In this document: one piece after another, positions 1 to 6,407 of the stretch
Numbering within the stretch: position 1 is the first letter of the stretch
Layout of the letters: each line of letters starts with the position of its first letter
From: Planctomycetaceae bacterium
GTDB lineage: Bacteria > Planctomycetota > Planctomycetia > Pirellulales > Thermoguttaceae
DNA length: 10,671 bases
Assembly: GCA_031254675.1 (NCBI GenBank)
Contig: JAIRTV010000012.1
Location: forward strand, 1-10,671
Reading direction: 5' to 3'
The notes under the pieces: generated by a model
What the model saw: the letters and a program-made list of their open reading frames with translations, nothing else
Database searches by the model: none
Told to the model about the DNA's origin: nothing
Position numbers and translations under genes: made by a program

Positions 1-120
1 TTGTATTTCGCCGCCGCATTGCCGGTTGGCAATGTTTCAATGTTTTCACCAAACCACCGAAAATGTCAAACTTCTCATCAATTCCAAAAATTTTACATCG
101 GAGTCTTGAACAATAATTAG
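1..120 (+). other. Left-edge stretch, possible tail of an upstream gene (frame undecided)
   Basis: All three + frames stay open from base 1 to about 108-120: frame 1 stops with TAG at 118-120, frame 2 with TGA near 108, and frame 3 with TAA near 114. One of them may be the last 35-40 codons of a gene that starts outside the window, but none gives a peptide I recognise. The minus strand also has a frame open from a GTG at 49-47 to the edge, so the start of a divergent gene cannot be excluded. I assign no function. Confidence 0.2.
17..34. other. Perfect short hairpin (7-bp stem, 4-base loop)
   Basis: CATTGCC at 17-23 is the exact reverse complement of GGCAATG at 28-34, with loop GGTT. There is no run of T directly after it on the + strand, only the mixed sequence TTTCAATGTTTT, so it is a poor intrinsic terminator. 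Its GCAATG core recurs in inverted repeats at 4001-4029 and 7447-7477. Confidence 0.4.
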
Positions 121-134
121 GAAATTGTTAAAAT
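106..134 (+). promoter_or_regulatory. Sigma70-type promoter for the isomerase-like gene at 229
   Basis: TTGAAC at 106-111 matches the -35 consensus at 4 of 6 positions. A spacer of exactly 17 bases separates it from TAAAAT at 129-134, which matches the -10 consensus at 5 of 6. Transcription would start near 141 and give a leader of about 88 bases before the ATG at 229. A palindrome at 118-143 covers the spacer and the -10 box. Basis: seen motifs plus inference. Confidence 0.55.
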
Positions 135-143
135 CATTTCCTA
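118..143. promoter_or_regulatory. Operator-like palindrome over the -10 region
   Basis: TAGGAAAT at 118-125 and ATTTCCTA at 136-143 are perfect 8-base inverted arms separated by 10 bases. The centre-to-centre arm distance is 18 bases. The arms flank the predicted -10 box (129-134) and reach the likely transcription start, where a dimeric repressor would block RNA polymerase. No regulator gene lies in the window, so the binding protein is unknown. Confidence 0.4.
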
Positions 144-228
144 GTTGTTCCGATTTTACTTTCTTTTACCGCTCCACAAGATGTAGAAGAATCTGCCTAA
201 CTCGTAAACTGTTTCGGAGAATAAAACA

Positions 229-1281
229 ATGGCAAAACCCAAATCAAACACTTTCCCAAAACTTCACAACGCTACATGGCCTGGTGTTGTTGGCAAAGGC
301 GGTGCAGATGCTGATCCTATTATTGATCTCGACACAATGCTCCGTCTCACGACAGAAGCCGAAGTTGATGGAATTAAATTTGACGGCTTTGATCTGTTCC
401 TAAGTAATCCCCATTTTGATATTGATTCGTCAAGCGACGACATCAAAAAACTTGTCGAAAAAGCACAATCTCTTCACCTCGAAATCGGAACGGTTGTCGC
501 ACCGGTTTGGAGCGGAACCGGCGGCGGATCCGCAATGGGAAATGAAACAGAACGCCAAAAATTCCTAACTCAAATAAAAAAAGCCTGCCAAATCGCTTCC
601 GAACTTCGCAAACTTGGTGTTCGCCCCAATGGTTGTATTCGGATTGATACGTCGGCAAGCGTTGAAGATTGGGCAAAAGACCCAGAAGGAAACCAAAAAC
701 TAATCGCCAAAACTTTCACCGAAGCCTGCAAAATTGCAGCTCAATTCGACGAAGTCCTCGCTTGCGAAGGAGAAATTTGTTGGGGCGGAATTCACAGTTG
801 GAAACGAATGCTTCAAATTCTCGAAATGGTCGATCTTCCCCAAACACTCGGTTTTCAAGCCGATATGTCTCACACCTTGCTGTACCTGCTCGGCTACAAC
901 GCCCCAGAAGACCGACTCCTACCAGAAAATTTCGACTGGAATGATAAAACCGCCTTCGACTCCGCCTACAGCAAAATGACGAATGAGTTGCGACATTGGA
1001 CAGTCGATTTGCACATCGCACAAAATGACGGCACCGTGTTCGGTAGCGGCGACCACGATAAAACCGGTCGGCATTGCCTCGCAAAAGATCCAAACGGTAA
1101 ACTCGATATCGCCTATTACGCCGGATTTTGGCTCAAAGACGAAGACGGATTGACCAAACGGTTCAACCACATCTGTTGGGACGGCTGCATGTTTCCCAAT
1201 ACCGTTATGATGAACCCACAAACATGGAACGATATTCTCGCCACCATGATGAATGTCCGAAATAATTACGGCTGGAAATAA
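229..1281 (+). CDS. Sugar phosphate isomerase/epimerase-like TIM-barrel protein, cytoplasmic
   Basis: This 350-residue protein resembles the xylose-isomerase-like TIM-barrel (AP endonuclease 2) superfamily, whose members isomerise or epimerise sugars with a divalent metal. Likely metal ligands sit at strand ends: E180/E182 in ACEGEICWGG, D212 and H215 in QADMSHT, H262 in DLHIAQNDG, H276 in GSGDHDKTG and D318 in CWDGC. The N-terminus has no signal peptide, so it should be cytoplasmic. The ATG at 229 is supported by a GGAGA Shine-Dalgarno at 216-220 with 8 bases of spacing. At 350 residues it is longer than the usual 250-300 of simple family members. A good promoter lies upstream and a likely terminator downstream, so it is probably transcribed alone. 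The fold is fairly sure; the substrate is unknown. Confidence 0.8.
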   Translation: MAKPKSNTFPKLHNATWPGVVGKGGADADPIIDLDTMLRLTTEAEVDGIKFDGFDLFLSNPHFDIDSSSDDIKKLVEKAQSLHLEIGTVVAPVWSGTGGGSAMGNETERQKFLTQIKKACQIASELRKLGVRPNGCIRIDTSASVEDWAKDPEGNQKLIAKTFTEACKIAAQFDEVLACEGEICWGGIHSWKRMLQILEMVDLPQTLGFQADMSHTLLYLLGYNAPEDRLLPENFDWNDKTAFDSAYSKMTNELRHWTVDLHIAQNDGTVFGSGDHDKTGRHCLAKDPNGKLDIAYYAGFWLKDEDGLTKRFNHICWDGCMFPNTVMMNPQTWNDILATMMNVRNNYGWK

Positions 1282-1353
1282 ATCTCCACCACACAACCAA
1301 CAACATAAAACTTCAAAACAAGATTTCAACATCACAACACAAAATATTAGAAC

Positions 1354-1408
1354 AAAAGAGGACACATTGAGTTGCGGTAATATCGCAAAAGGTTTAATCC
1401 TCTTTTTT
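1354..1408 (+). terminator. Likely intrinsic terminator after the first isomerase-like gene
   Basis: AAAAGAGGA at 1354-1362 pairs perfectly with TCCTCTTTT at 1398-1406, which runs into six T bases at 1403-1408. The loop holds a second hairpin, TTGCG (1371-1375) with CGCAA (1384-1388). The structure begins 72 bases after the stop codon at 1281. The 35-base outer loop is longer than in a textbook terminator, so efficiency is uncertain. The A-rich left arm also pairs with the T-run, so it could work in both directions. Confidence 0.5.
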
Positions 1409-1458
1409 CAATATCACAATTTCTCACAACTTTTTCCAACAACCTTTACAAACAGAAA

Positions 1459-2355
1459 ATGACGATGAAATTCAAATTATTACTTTGTTGTGTTTTATTA
1501 TTGTTTGTTGTACCGGTTTTCGTTTCGACGATGGTTTTGGTCGCCGCGGAACCTGTCGGAACAAGCAAAGCCTTTCAAGGACCTGTCGGTTTGGTCGTCT
1601 ATTCTTTACGCAACCAAATCAAAGAAAATGGAGCCATCGCATTGGATTTTGCCAAAGAACAAGGCTTTGTCGAAGTCGAAATCGGTTTGGAAAACCATTA
1701 CGGTTTGACGCAAGAGCAAATGAAAGAAGCCCTAAAACAACGCGGTCTAAAACCAATCGGCGCACACGCCGGATACGATTTTCTTTTGAAACAAACCGAT
1801 AAAGCAATAGAAATTGCCAATGATTTGGGAATTAAATATGTCGGTGTTGCTTGGGCACCTCACCAAAAACCATTCAACGAAGCTCAAACATTGAGAATCG
1901 CCGACGATTTCAACACAATCGGAAAACGACTCAAAGAAAAAGGGATTCAATTCTATTATCATAATCACGGCTACGAATTTTATCCGTATAAAAACGACGA
2001 AACGTTGTTCGATTTATTGGTTCAAAAAACCGATCCTGATTTTGTCCAATTTGAAATGGATGTGATGTGGACGGTTTTTCCAGGTCAAGACCCCGTGAAA
2101 TTGTTGAAAAAATATCCAAACCGTTGGATTATGATGCATTTGAAAGATTTAGCGAAAGGAGTTGAGGGCAATCTTAGCGGTGGAACGGATACAAAAAATG
2201 ATGTTGCGTTGGGAACCGGTCAAGTGGATTATCCCGCCGTGCTTAAAGCCGCACAGGAAATCGGCGTCAAACATTATTTTATTGAAGACGAAAGTTCCGA
2301 TGTTCTGAAACAAATTCCGCAAAGTCTGAAATATCTTTCCGGTATTGAATTTTGA
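1459..2355 (+). CDS. Secreted sugar phosphate isomerase/epimerase-like TIM-barrel protein
   Basis: This 298-residue protein has a signal peptide of about 30 residues: MTMKFK, a hydrophobic core, and likely cleavage after VAA. The mature part is a xylose-isomerase-like TIM barrel of the IolE/hydroxypyruvate isomerase-like kind. Visible motifs are GPVGLVVYSLR at the first strand (41-51), YYHNHGYEF (167-175), FEMDVMW (198-204), HLKD (227-230), GTGQVDYP (252-259) and YFIEDE (273-278). These match the family's usual metal and substrate positions. Start is at ATG 1459 or at ATG 1465, two codons later; neither has a strong Shine-Dalgarno. Exported members of this normally cytoplasmic family are common in Planctomycetes, which is known background. 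nadD follows after 15 bases, so the two may share a transcript although their functions do not obviously connect. The substrate is unknown. Confidence 0.85.
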   Translation: MTMKFKLLLCCVLLLFVVPVFVSTMVLVAAEPVGTSKAFQGPVGLVVYSLRNQIKENGAIALDFAKEQGFVEVEIGLENHYGLTQEQMKEALKQRGLKPIGAHAGYDFLLKQTDKAIEIANDLGIKYVGVAWAPHQKPFNEAQTLRIADDFNTIGKRLKEKGIQFYYHNHGYEFYPYKNDETLFDLLVQKTDPDFVQFEMDVMWTVFPGQDPVKLLKKYPNRWIMMHLKDLAKGVEGNLSGGTDTKNDVALGTGQVDYPAVLKAAQEIGVKHYFIEDESSDVLKQIPQSLKYLSGIEF

Positions 2356-2370
2356 TTTTAGGCAAAAACA

Positions 2371-3024
2371 ATGCGTTATGGAATTTTTGGTGGTGCATTT
2401 GATCCGATTCATATTGGTCATCTCTTGTTGGCGGAGAGTTGTCTTTGTCGGGCTTATTTGGATCGGGTTGTGTTCGTCCCAACCGGTATTTCGCCGCATC
2501 GTTCTGGCAAGGGAATTTACCAAGCGTCCGGCGAAGACCGTTTCAACATGGTGGAATTGGCGGTTACGGGTTGCGAAGAATTTTTGGTTAGCCGTTGCGA
2601 AATTGATCGGCAAGAACCAAGTTATACAATCGAAACGCTTCGATATTTCAAAAAAACGTTCACGTTGGTTGAGCCGGAATTATTCCTTTTGATGGGGGCG
2701 GACACGTTCAATGACTTACCGAATTGGTGTAACGTCCACGAAATCTGTCGTCTTGCAATGCCGTTGGTAGCATATCGTCCCGATGCGCCGTTGCCGTACT
2801 TTGATGCGTTGAACAGTTTTCTGCCCCAAGAATATTTGGAAAAAATCCAAAACAATATCATCGCAATGCCGCAAATAGAAATTTCTTCCACCGATATTCG
2901 AAATAGAATTTTTGACGGTAAAAGTATTCGTTTTCAGGTGCCGAAAAATGTTGAAGCCTATATTAAATCGCACCAATTATACAATAAGAAAATCAACAGC
3001 GACAACAAATCTCCTGTGTCTTGA
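2371..3024 (+). CDS. nadD: Nicotinate-nucleotide adenylyltransferase
   Basis: NadD transfers AMP from ATP to nicotinate mononucleotide to make deamido-NAD, a cytoplasmic step of NAD synthesis. The protein has 217 residues, within the family's usual 190-220. The nucleotidyltransferase signature GGAFDPIHIGH (7-17) holds the HxGH ATP-binding motif. VPTGISPHR (37-45) matches the family's VP...PH element, GADTFNDLPNW (109-119) resembles the substrate loop, and ISSTDIRNRI (171-180) is the second ATP-site motif ISSTxIR. The ATG at 2371 gives the expected start MRYGIFGG, and AGG about 8 bases upstream is a weak ribosome site. It lies 15 bases after the secreted isomerase-like gene and 135 bases before the best recO start. 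The last 15 or so residues, from about 203, are polar and probably disordered. Confidence 0.93.
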   Translation: MRYGIFGGAFDPIHIGHLLLAESCLCRAYLDRVVFVPTGISPHRSGKGIYQASGEDRFNMVELAVTGCEEFLVSRCEIDRQEPSYTIETLRYFKKTFTLVEPELFLLMGADTFNDLPNWCNVHEICRLAMPLVAYRPDAPLPYFDALNSFLPQEYLEKIQNNIIAMPQIEISSTDIRNRIFDGKSIRFQVPKNVEAYIKSHQLYNKKINSDNKSPVS

Positions 3025-3159
3025 TTATTGACGCGACAAACGATCCGCTGAAATATTCTACTTTCCGTGTTTATAGTTAAGCGTGTGAGAATAGATGAAA
3101 TTTTGCGGGATTATGGCGATATTTTTGGGGTTATGGAGTCATTTTGTTGGAAATTCTTT

Positions 3160-3981
3160 ATGGAAAATGCCGATGCCATTGTTCTTCGAACCGTCGATTT
3201 CAGCGAAACAAGTCTCATTTTGACTCTTTTTACCCGCCAATTCGGTAAAATAGAGGCTTTGGCAAAAGGTGGACGCCGCTTGAAAAGTCCTTTCGAGTCT
3301 GCTCTTGACATACTCACCCGAATTCGTGTATCCTTCCTTCACAAAAAAAATAATACACTCGATTTGTTGACGGAAGCAAAACTTATTCGTCGATTTCGAG
3401 TTGTCGAATCGAATCTTGCCGGTTTGTTTGCAAGTTATTATGTTGTGGAATTAGTCGATTCCGTGACCGAAATCAATGACCCCAATCCAGCACTTTACGA
3501 TTTAACTGTAAAAATACTCGCCCGACTCGAACAAGGAACCTTGTTAATGAGAAGCCTCATTCGTTTTGAAGGTTTACTCCTCAAAACCATCGGACAACAA
3601 CCATCACTTGAGAATTGCGCGGAATGCGGAACAACCATCAACTCCAACTTTCATACCGAAAATACCGAACAAAAACGAGTTGCGTTTGGTTATATTGACG
3701 GCGGTGCACTTTGCGTTCGGTGCGCCAAACTATTACGCCAAACAGAACACGGAAAATTTTTAACCTCCATCTCCACCAACGCCTTGCACGGCATGAAACT
3801 ATTAACCGACCCACTCGATAAAACCGAAAATTGGAAACAAATCAAATTAGAACAGAATGTACAAAACGAAATACGCGGAATACATAATCATTATTTCAGC
3901 CATCTGCTCGGCAGAAGACCACGATTGTATGATTGGTTGAATTTTATTGCTCAAAACGATAAGGAAATAATACAGAAATGA
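3160..3981 (+). CDS. recO: DNA repair protein RecO
   Basis: RecO anneals complementary DNA strands and, with RecR, loads RecA on SSB-coated DNA in recombinational repair. The N-terminal OB-fold shows ADAIVLRTVDFSETSLILTL and then FGKIEALAKGGRR, matching the family's LxxxxxxETSLxxTxFTxxxGxxxxxAKGxR pattern. The C-terminal part carries a four-cysteine zinc site, CAEC (C153, C156) and CVRC (C185, C188), counted from ATG 3160. This start gives 273 residues, near the usual 240-270, and puts the OB-fold at the N-terminus as expected. The frame is also open upstream, with ATG 3133 and GTG 3067 possible, but those would add 9 or 31 residues unlike RecO. None of the three starts has a convincing Shine-Dalgarno. 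Confidence 0.9.
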   Translation: MENADAIVLRTVDFSETSLILTLFTRQFGKIEALAKGGRRLKSPFESALDILTRIRVSFLHKKNNTLDLLTEAKLIRRFRVVESNLAGLFASYYVVELVDSVTEINDPNPALYDLTVKILARLEQGTLLMRSLIRFEGLLLKTIGQQPSLENCAECGTTINSNFHTENTEQKRVAFGYIDGGALCVRCAKLLRQTEHGKFLTSISTNALHGMKLLTDPLDKTENWKQIKLEQNVQNEIRGIHNHYFSHLLGRRPRLYDWLNFIAQNDKEIIQK

Positions 3982-4060
3982 ATTTGTCCTTGTAAAAACA
4001 CATTGCAAAACATTTGTAAAAGCGCAATGCCTTTCCTCTCAACAATAGGCACGGCGTCTT

Positions 4061-4090
4061 TGTAAATCCTTGCGAATCCTTGTGAAAATT
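4061..4090. repeat. Three tandem near-decamers upstream of the lipoprotein gene
   Basis: Consecutive decamers TGTAAATCCT (4061-4070), TGCGAATCCT (4071-4080) and TGTGAAAATT (4081-4090) follow each other at exactly one helical turn, the last being degenerate. A related TCCTTGTAAA lies at 3987-3996. This could be a phased binding site for a regulator of the gene at 4155, or simple low-complexity drift. I see no convincing -35/-10 pair in this spacer. Confidence 0.3.
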
Positions 4091-4098
4091 TTACTAAA

Positions 4099-4126
4099 TA
4101 AATTACCGGAATAATTTACCTTTTTT
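4099..4126 (+). terminator. AT-rich hairpin followed by a T-run
   Basis: TAAATTA at 4099-4105 pairs perfectly with TAATTTA at 4112-4118 around the loop CCGGAA. After CC comes a run of six T bases (4121-4126). The layout resembles an intrinsic terminator for recO or an attenuator in the lipoprotein gene's leader, but an all-A/T stem of seven pairs is weak, so either role is uncertain. Confidence 0.3.
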
Positions 4127-4154
4127 CCATTTATTTTATTCTTTGCCAAAGTTT

Positions 4155-6008
4155 ATGCGAAATCACATTGGGACATTTTGGGGCGTTGTTTTATTGTCGG
4201 CGATTTTATTGTCAACATTTATTTTGGTGATGGTGGGTTGTCGCAGTGCCTCGAACACGTTTTCGGCAACGCGGGGTTGGTTTCAGCCGGAGGTTCGTGG
4301 TCAAGCTCCTGCGTGGGACGGGAACACGAATCCGGACGCTTTTTCGAGTTCTCAAGTTGTTGCCGTGCCGGAAATTCCAGCAACTATTCCAGCTCCAACT
4401 CCCGTTTCAACTCCGAATCCGATTCCGAATCCGGCAACTGTTGCTCCGGTTGTTCCTGATCCGTTTTTGGCGGTTTCGCAAGCGGAATCTGTTCCGGCGA
4501 CACCGTTACCGGCGCCGCTTCCCGAGCAACCGGTTCCACCGCAAATGTTGCCGATTGTCCAGGAAGACCATCCTTGGAGTTCGCCGACCAGTCATCATCA
4601 CGTGGAACCAATTCCGACATTGGCTTCGTCGCCGGCTTCATTACCGGTTTCGTCGCCGTTACATTCGGGTTCGCCGATTGCGGATCCGTGGAGTTTCGAC
4701 AATCCCAATAATATTCGCGACGCCGTGTCAATCGAAGAGCAGGCAAAACGTGAAGAAAACGAAATGGAAAAAGCACGACTTGCGGAATTGGCGACTGCCC
4801 AACGCAAAAACGGAACCCCGGAATATCTCCAACCGTTGCCGAAATGGAACGGTCCTTTTGAAACGCGCGAAACCCTGCAAACAATCGAACAAGATATTAT
4901 TCGGCAAGTCGGATATTCCGAAGAAAAAGCCAAAAGTTTTGACAATTTGCCGGTTTATGATTGGGAGAAGGAAGAGTCTAAAGGTTTTGACTGGTCGGTT
5001 CTTGATCCGGTTAATTTTTTTACGAAGGTTCGGGATTGGGTTGGTCTTGGACCTGACGAAACCAAAGCCAATGCCGCGATGAAAAAAGGGCGTGAGATTC
5101 TTTTGACGACACCGGATTTGCGGGATCGTAAAAAATGTCTTGAGGCGGCGAAGCAATTTTCGGAGGCAGCCAAACGTTATCCTGATTCGTTGTTGGAAGA
5201 GGATGCGTTACATCTTGCGGGCGAGAGTTATTTTTTTGGTGAGGATTATACGCGGGCGATGAAATCTTATCAAAAGCTTTTGATTAAATATCAACATTCG
5301 AAACATATTGATAATGGGGTTCGGCGTTTATTTTCGATTGCGCGGTACTGGGAGCAAGAAGATCGGCGAGGGGTTTCTTCGATTAACATGACGGAAAAAT
5401 CGCGTCCGACATTTGACACGTTTGGTTATGCCAAGAAAGCCTACGAGACGATTTTTATTAACGACCCGAATGGTCCGAAATCTGATGATGCGGTGATGGC
5501 GTTGGCGACGGCTTATTTATTGCGGGGGCGTTACAAGGGCGACGACAATTATAATCATGCGGCTTATTATTATCATTTTTTGCGGGAAAATTATCCGTTG
5601 AGCCGACATATTACTCAGGCGCATGAATTTGAGTTGGAGGCGCGAACCAAAGCGTATATGGGTGCCGAACACAGCAGCACAACTCTAGACGAAGCTCAAA
5701 AATTAGCGGATATGACGCTTCGGCAATTTCATTCTGAATTGGACGAAGACGAAAGAGATGAAATTCTTGATATTCAGGAGACGATTATCCACCGTCAAGC
5801 AGAACGAGAATGGACATTGGGGCAATTTTACGACAAAAAGCAATATTATGGTTCGGCAAAACTGTATTATGAGAAATTGCTGGACAAATATCCGCAAACG
5901 GATTATGCGGAAAAAGCGAGGGTTCGGTTGGAACAAATTCAGGACAAACCGGATCAACCGGATCAATTTAATTTCATCAAAAAAATCTTCCGTCTGAAAG
6001 GAACTTAG
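4155..6008 (+). CDS. BamD-like TPR outer-membrane-assembly lipoprotein
   Basis: This 617-residue protein begins with a lipoprotein signal: MRNHIG, a hydrophobic stretch, then MVGC, with the lipidated cysteine at C29 counted from ATG 4155. Residues about 60-185 are a proline-rich low-complexity linker, likely crossing the periplasm. Residues about 195-225 are highly charged and helical. From about 300 to 600 the protein has TPR-type helix pairs such as AAKQFSEAAKRYPDS, DYTRAMKSYQKLLIKY and YYGSAKLYYEKLLDKYP, the pattern of BamD/YfiO, which helps insert outer-membrane beta-barrels. E. coli BamD is about 245 residues, so the linker and extra repeats are additions. An in-frame TTG at 4143 would add four residues; ATG 4155 is preferred because it begins a normal signal peptide. 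No clear Shine-Dalgarno is present. It could instead be a general TPR scaffold lipoprotein of the envelope. Confidence 0.8.
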   Translation: MRNHIGTFWGVVLLSAILLSTFILVMVGCRSASNTFSATRGWFQPEVRGQAPAWDGNTNPDAFSSSQVVAVPEIPATIPAPTPVSTPNPIPNPATVAPVVPDPFLAVSQAESVPATPLPAPLPEQPVPPQMLPIVQEDHPWSSPTSHHHVEPIPTLASSPASLPVSSPLHSGSPIADPWSFDNPNNIRDAVSIEEQAKREENEMEKARLAELATAQRKNGTPEYLQPLPKWNGPFETRETLQTIEQDIIRQVGYSEEKAKSFDNLPVYDWEKEESKGFDWSVLDPVNFFTKVRDWVGLGPDETKANAAMKKGREILLTTPDLRDRKKCLEAAKQFSEAAKRYPDSLLEEDALHLAGESYFFGEDYTRAMKSYQKLLIKYQHSKHIDNGVRRLFSIARYWEQEDRRGVSSINMTEKSRPTFDTFGYAKKAYETIFINDPNGPKSDDAVMALATAYLLRGRYKGDDNYNHAAYYYHFLRENYPLSRHITQAHEFELEARTKAYMGAEHSSTTLDEAQKLADMTLRQFHSELDEDERDEILDIQETIIHRQAEREWTLGQFYDKKQYYGSAKLYYEKLLDKYPQTDYAEKARVRLEQIQDKPDQPDQFNFIKKIFRLKGT

Positions 6009-6012
6009 TCAA

Positions 6013-6057
6013 GTGAATAGTTAGTAGTGAATAGTTATGAGTGAATAGTGAATAGTT
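6013..6057 (+). repeat. Heptanucleotide repeat array, unit GTGAATA
   Basis: GTGAATA recurs at 6013, 6027, 6041 and 6048. The spacings of 14, 14 and 7 bases show a strict 7-base register. The intervening heptamers GTTAGTA and GTTATGA are degenerate copies, and GTTCGCA ends the array. The complementary word reappears at 6107-6126, so the array also forms the left arm of a large hairpin. Short tandem heptamers of this type are known in other bacterial groups (cyanobacterial STRR repeats); here the role is unknown. Confidence 0.65.
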
Positions 6058-6117
6058 CGCAAGCGGAATTATTACCATTTTGGCAATAATTCTGCTTGCG
6101 GCATTTTAACTATTCAC
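6048..6117. terminator. Long nested hairpin, probable bidirectional terminator
   Basis: The inner stem pairs 6058-6076 with 6082-6100: 17 Watson-Crick pairs, one G-T pair (6065/6093) and one A-C mismatch (6074/6084). The ATTTT loop region can add one more A-T pair. The outer stem pairs GTGAATAGTT (6048-6057) with AACTATTCAC (6108-6117) across a short bulge containing TTTT. Alternatively 6018-6037 pairs with 6107-6126 at 19 of 20 positions. It lies 40 bases after the lipoprotein stop and between convergent genes, as expected for a transcription barrier. No long T-run follows, so a mobile palindromic repeat is the alternative. Confidence 0.5.
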
Positions 6118-6137
6118 TATTAACTACAAGGGGTTAG

Positions 6138-6213
6138 TCGGCTATCGCCGATGTGATGGTGGGTGAAAGCCCTTCGGCGAAACATCACCTACCTTTGAGG
6201 TAACATCACCTAC
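6138..6213. repeat. Cluster of small hairpins with repeated AACATCACCTAC
   Basis: TCGGC (6138-6142) pairs with GCCGA (6147-6151) around TATC. GGTGGGTGA (6158-6166) pairs with TCACCTACC (6185-6193), allowing one G-T pair, and encloses a small GCC/GGC hairpin (6169-6178). The word AACATCACCTAC occurs at 6181-6192 and again at 6202-6213, offset by 21 bases. This could be a structured RNA, an intergenic repeat-family member, or paired protein sites. Confidence 0.45.
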
Positions 6214-6233
6214 TTTATACATTGTTTTCAAAG

Positions 6234-6299
6234 ACTTAAAGACAAGGAAGCAATAAATTCGGGACAGTACCAAATTGTGCCTGCTTTGTCATATTAAGT
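6234..6299. repeat. Imperfect inverted repeat of about 66 bases
   Basis: ACTTAA (6234-6239) pairs with TTAAGT (6294-6299), and GACAAGGAAGC (6241-6251) pairs with GCTTTGTC (6283-6290) with small bulges. The arms enclose 31 bases that include GGGACAGTACC. The size would suit a small mobile palindrome or an RNA hairpin near the 3' end of the minus-strand HdrB-like gene. Pairing is imperfect and no target-site duplication stands out. Confidence 0.3.
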
Positions 6300-6407
6300 T
6301 AGAGAAAAAGTCTAATGTTTTGCCAAGATATTGTTTATTTTGGGAAACATCATGGGAATATTCATTGCGTTATTTACAATTCACAAAACGTAAAACAATT
6401 GCAAAAA

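Larger units (their letters stand above)
6009..6407. other. 399-base gene-free gap between convergent genes
   Basis: No credible coding frame is present. The first 290 bases hold three separate structured blocks, listed individually (6013-6126, 6138-6213, 6234-6299). Bases 6300-6407 are AT-rich, and I see only weak inverted repeats such as CGTAA...TTACG around 6389-6412. No transposase remnant is recognisable. Confidence 0.6.

Noticed and set aside
3067..3159. Longer recO start at GTG 3067 or ATG 3133
   Set aside because: The extra 31 or 9 residues do not resemble the RecO N-terminus and neither start has a ribosome site; ATG 3160 puts the OB-fold at the start as in the family.
4246..5082. 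278-codon Arg-rich frame inside the lipoprotein gene
   Set aside because: It is an out-of-phase reading of the Pro-rich coding sequence; the arginine/phenylalanine-rich product has no protein-like pattern.
6013..6213. CRISPR array
   Set aside because: Repeats are 7 or 12 bases with no unique spacers of regular length, and no cas gene is present.
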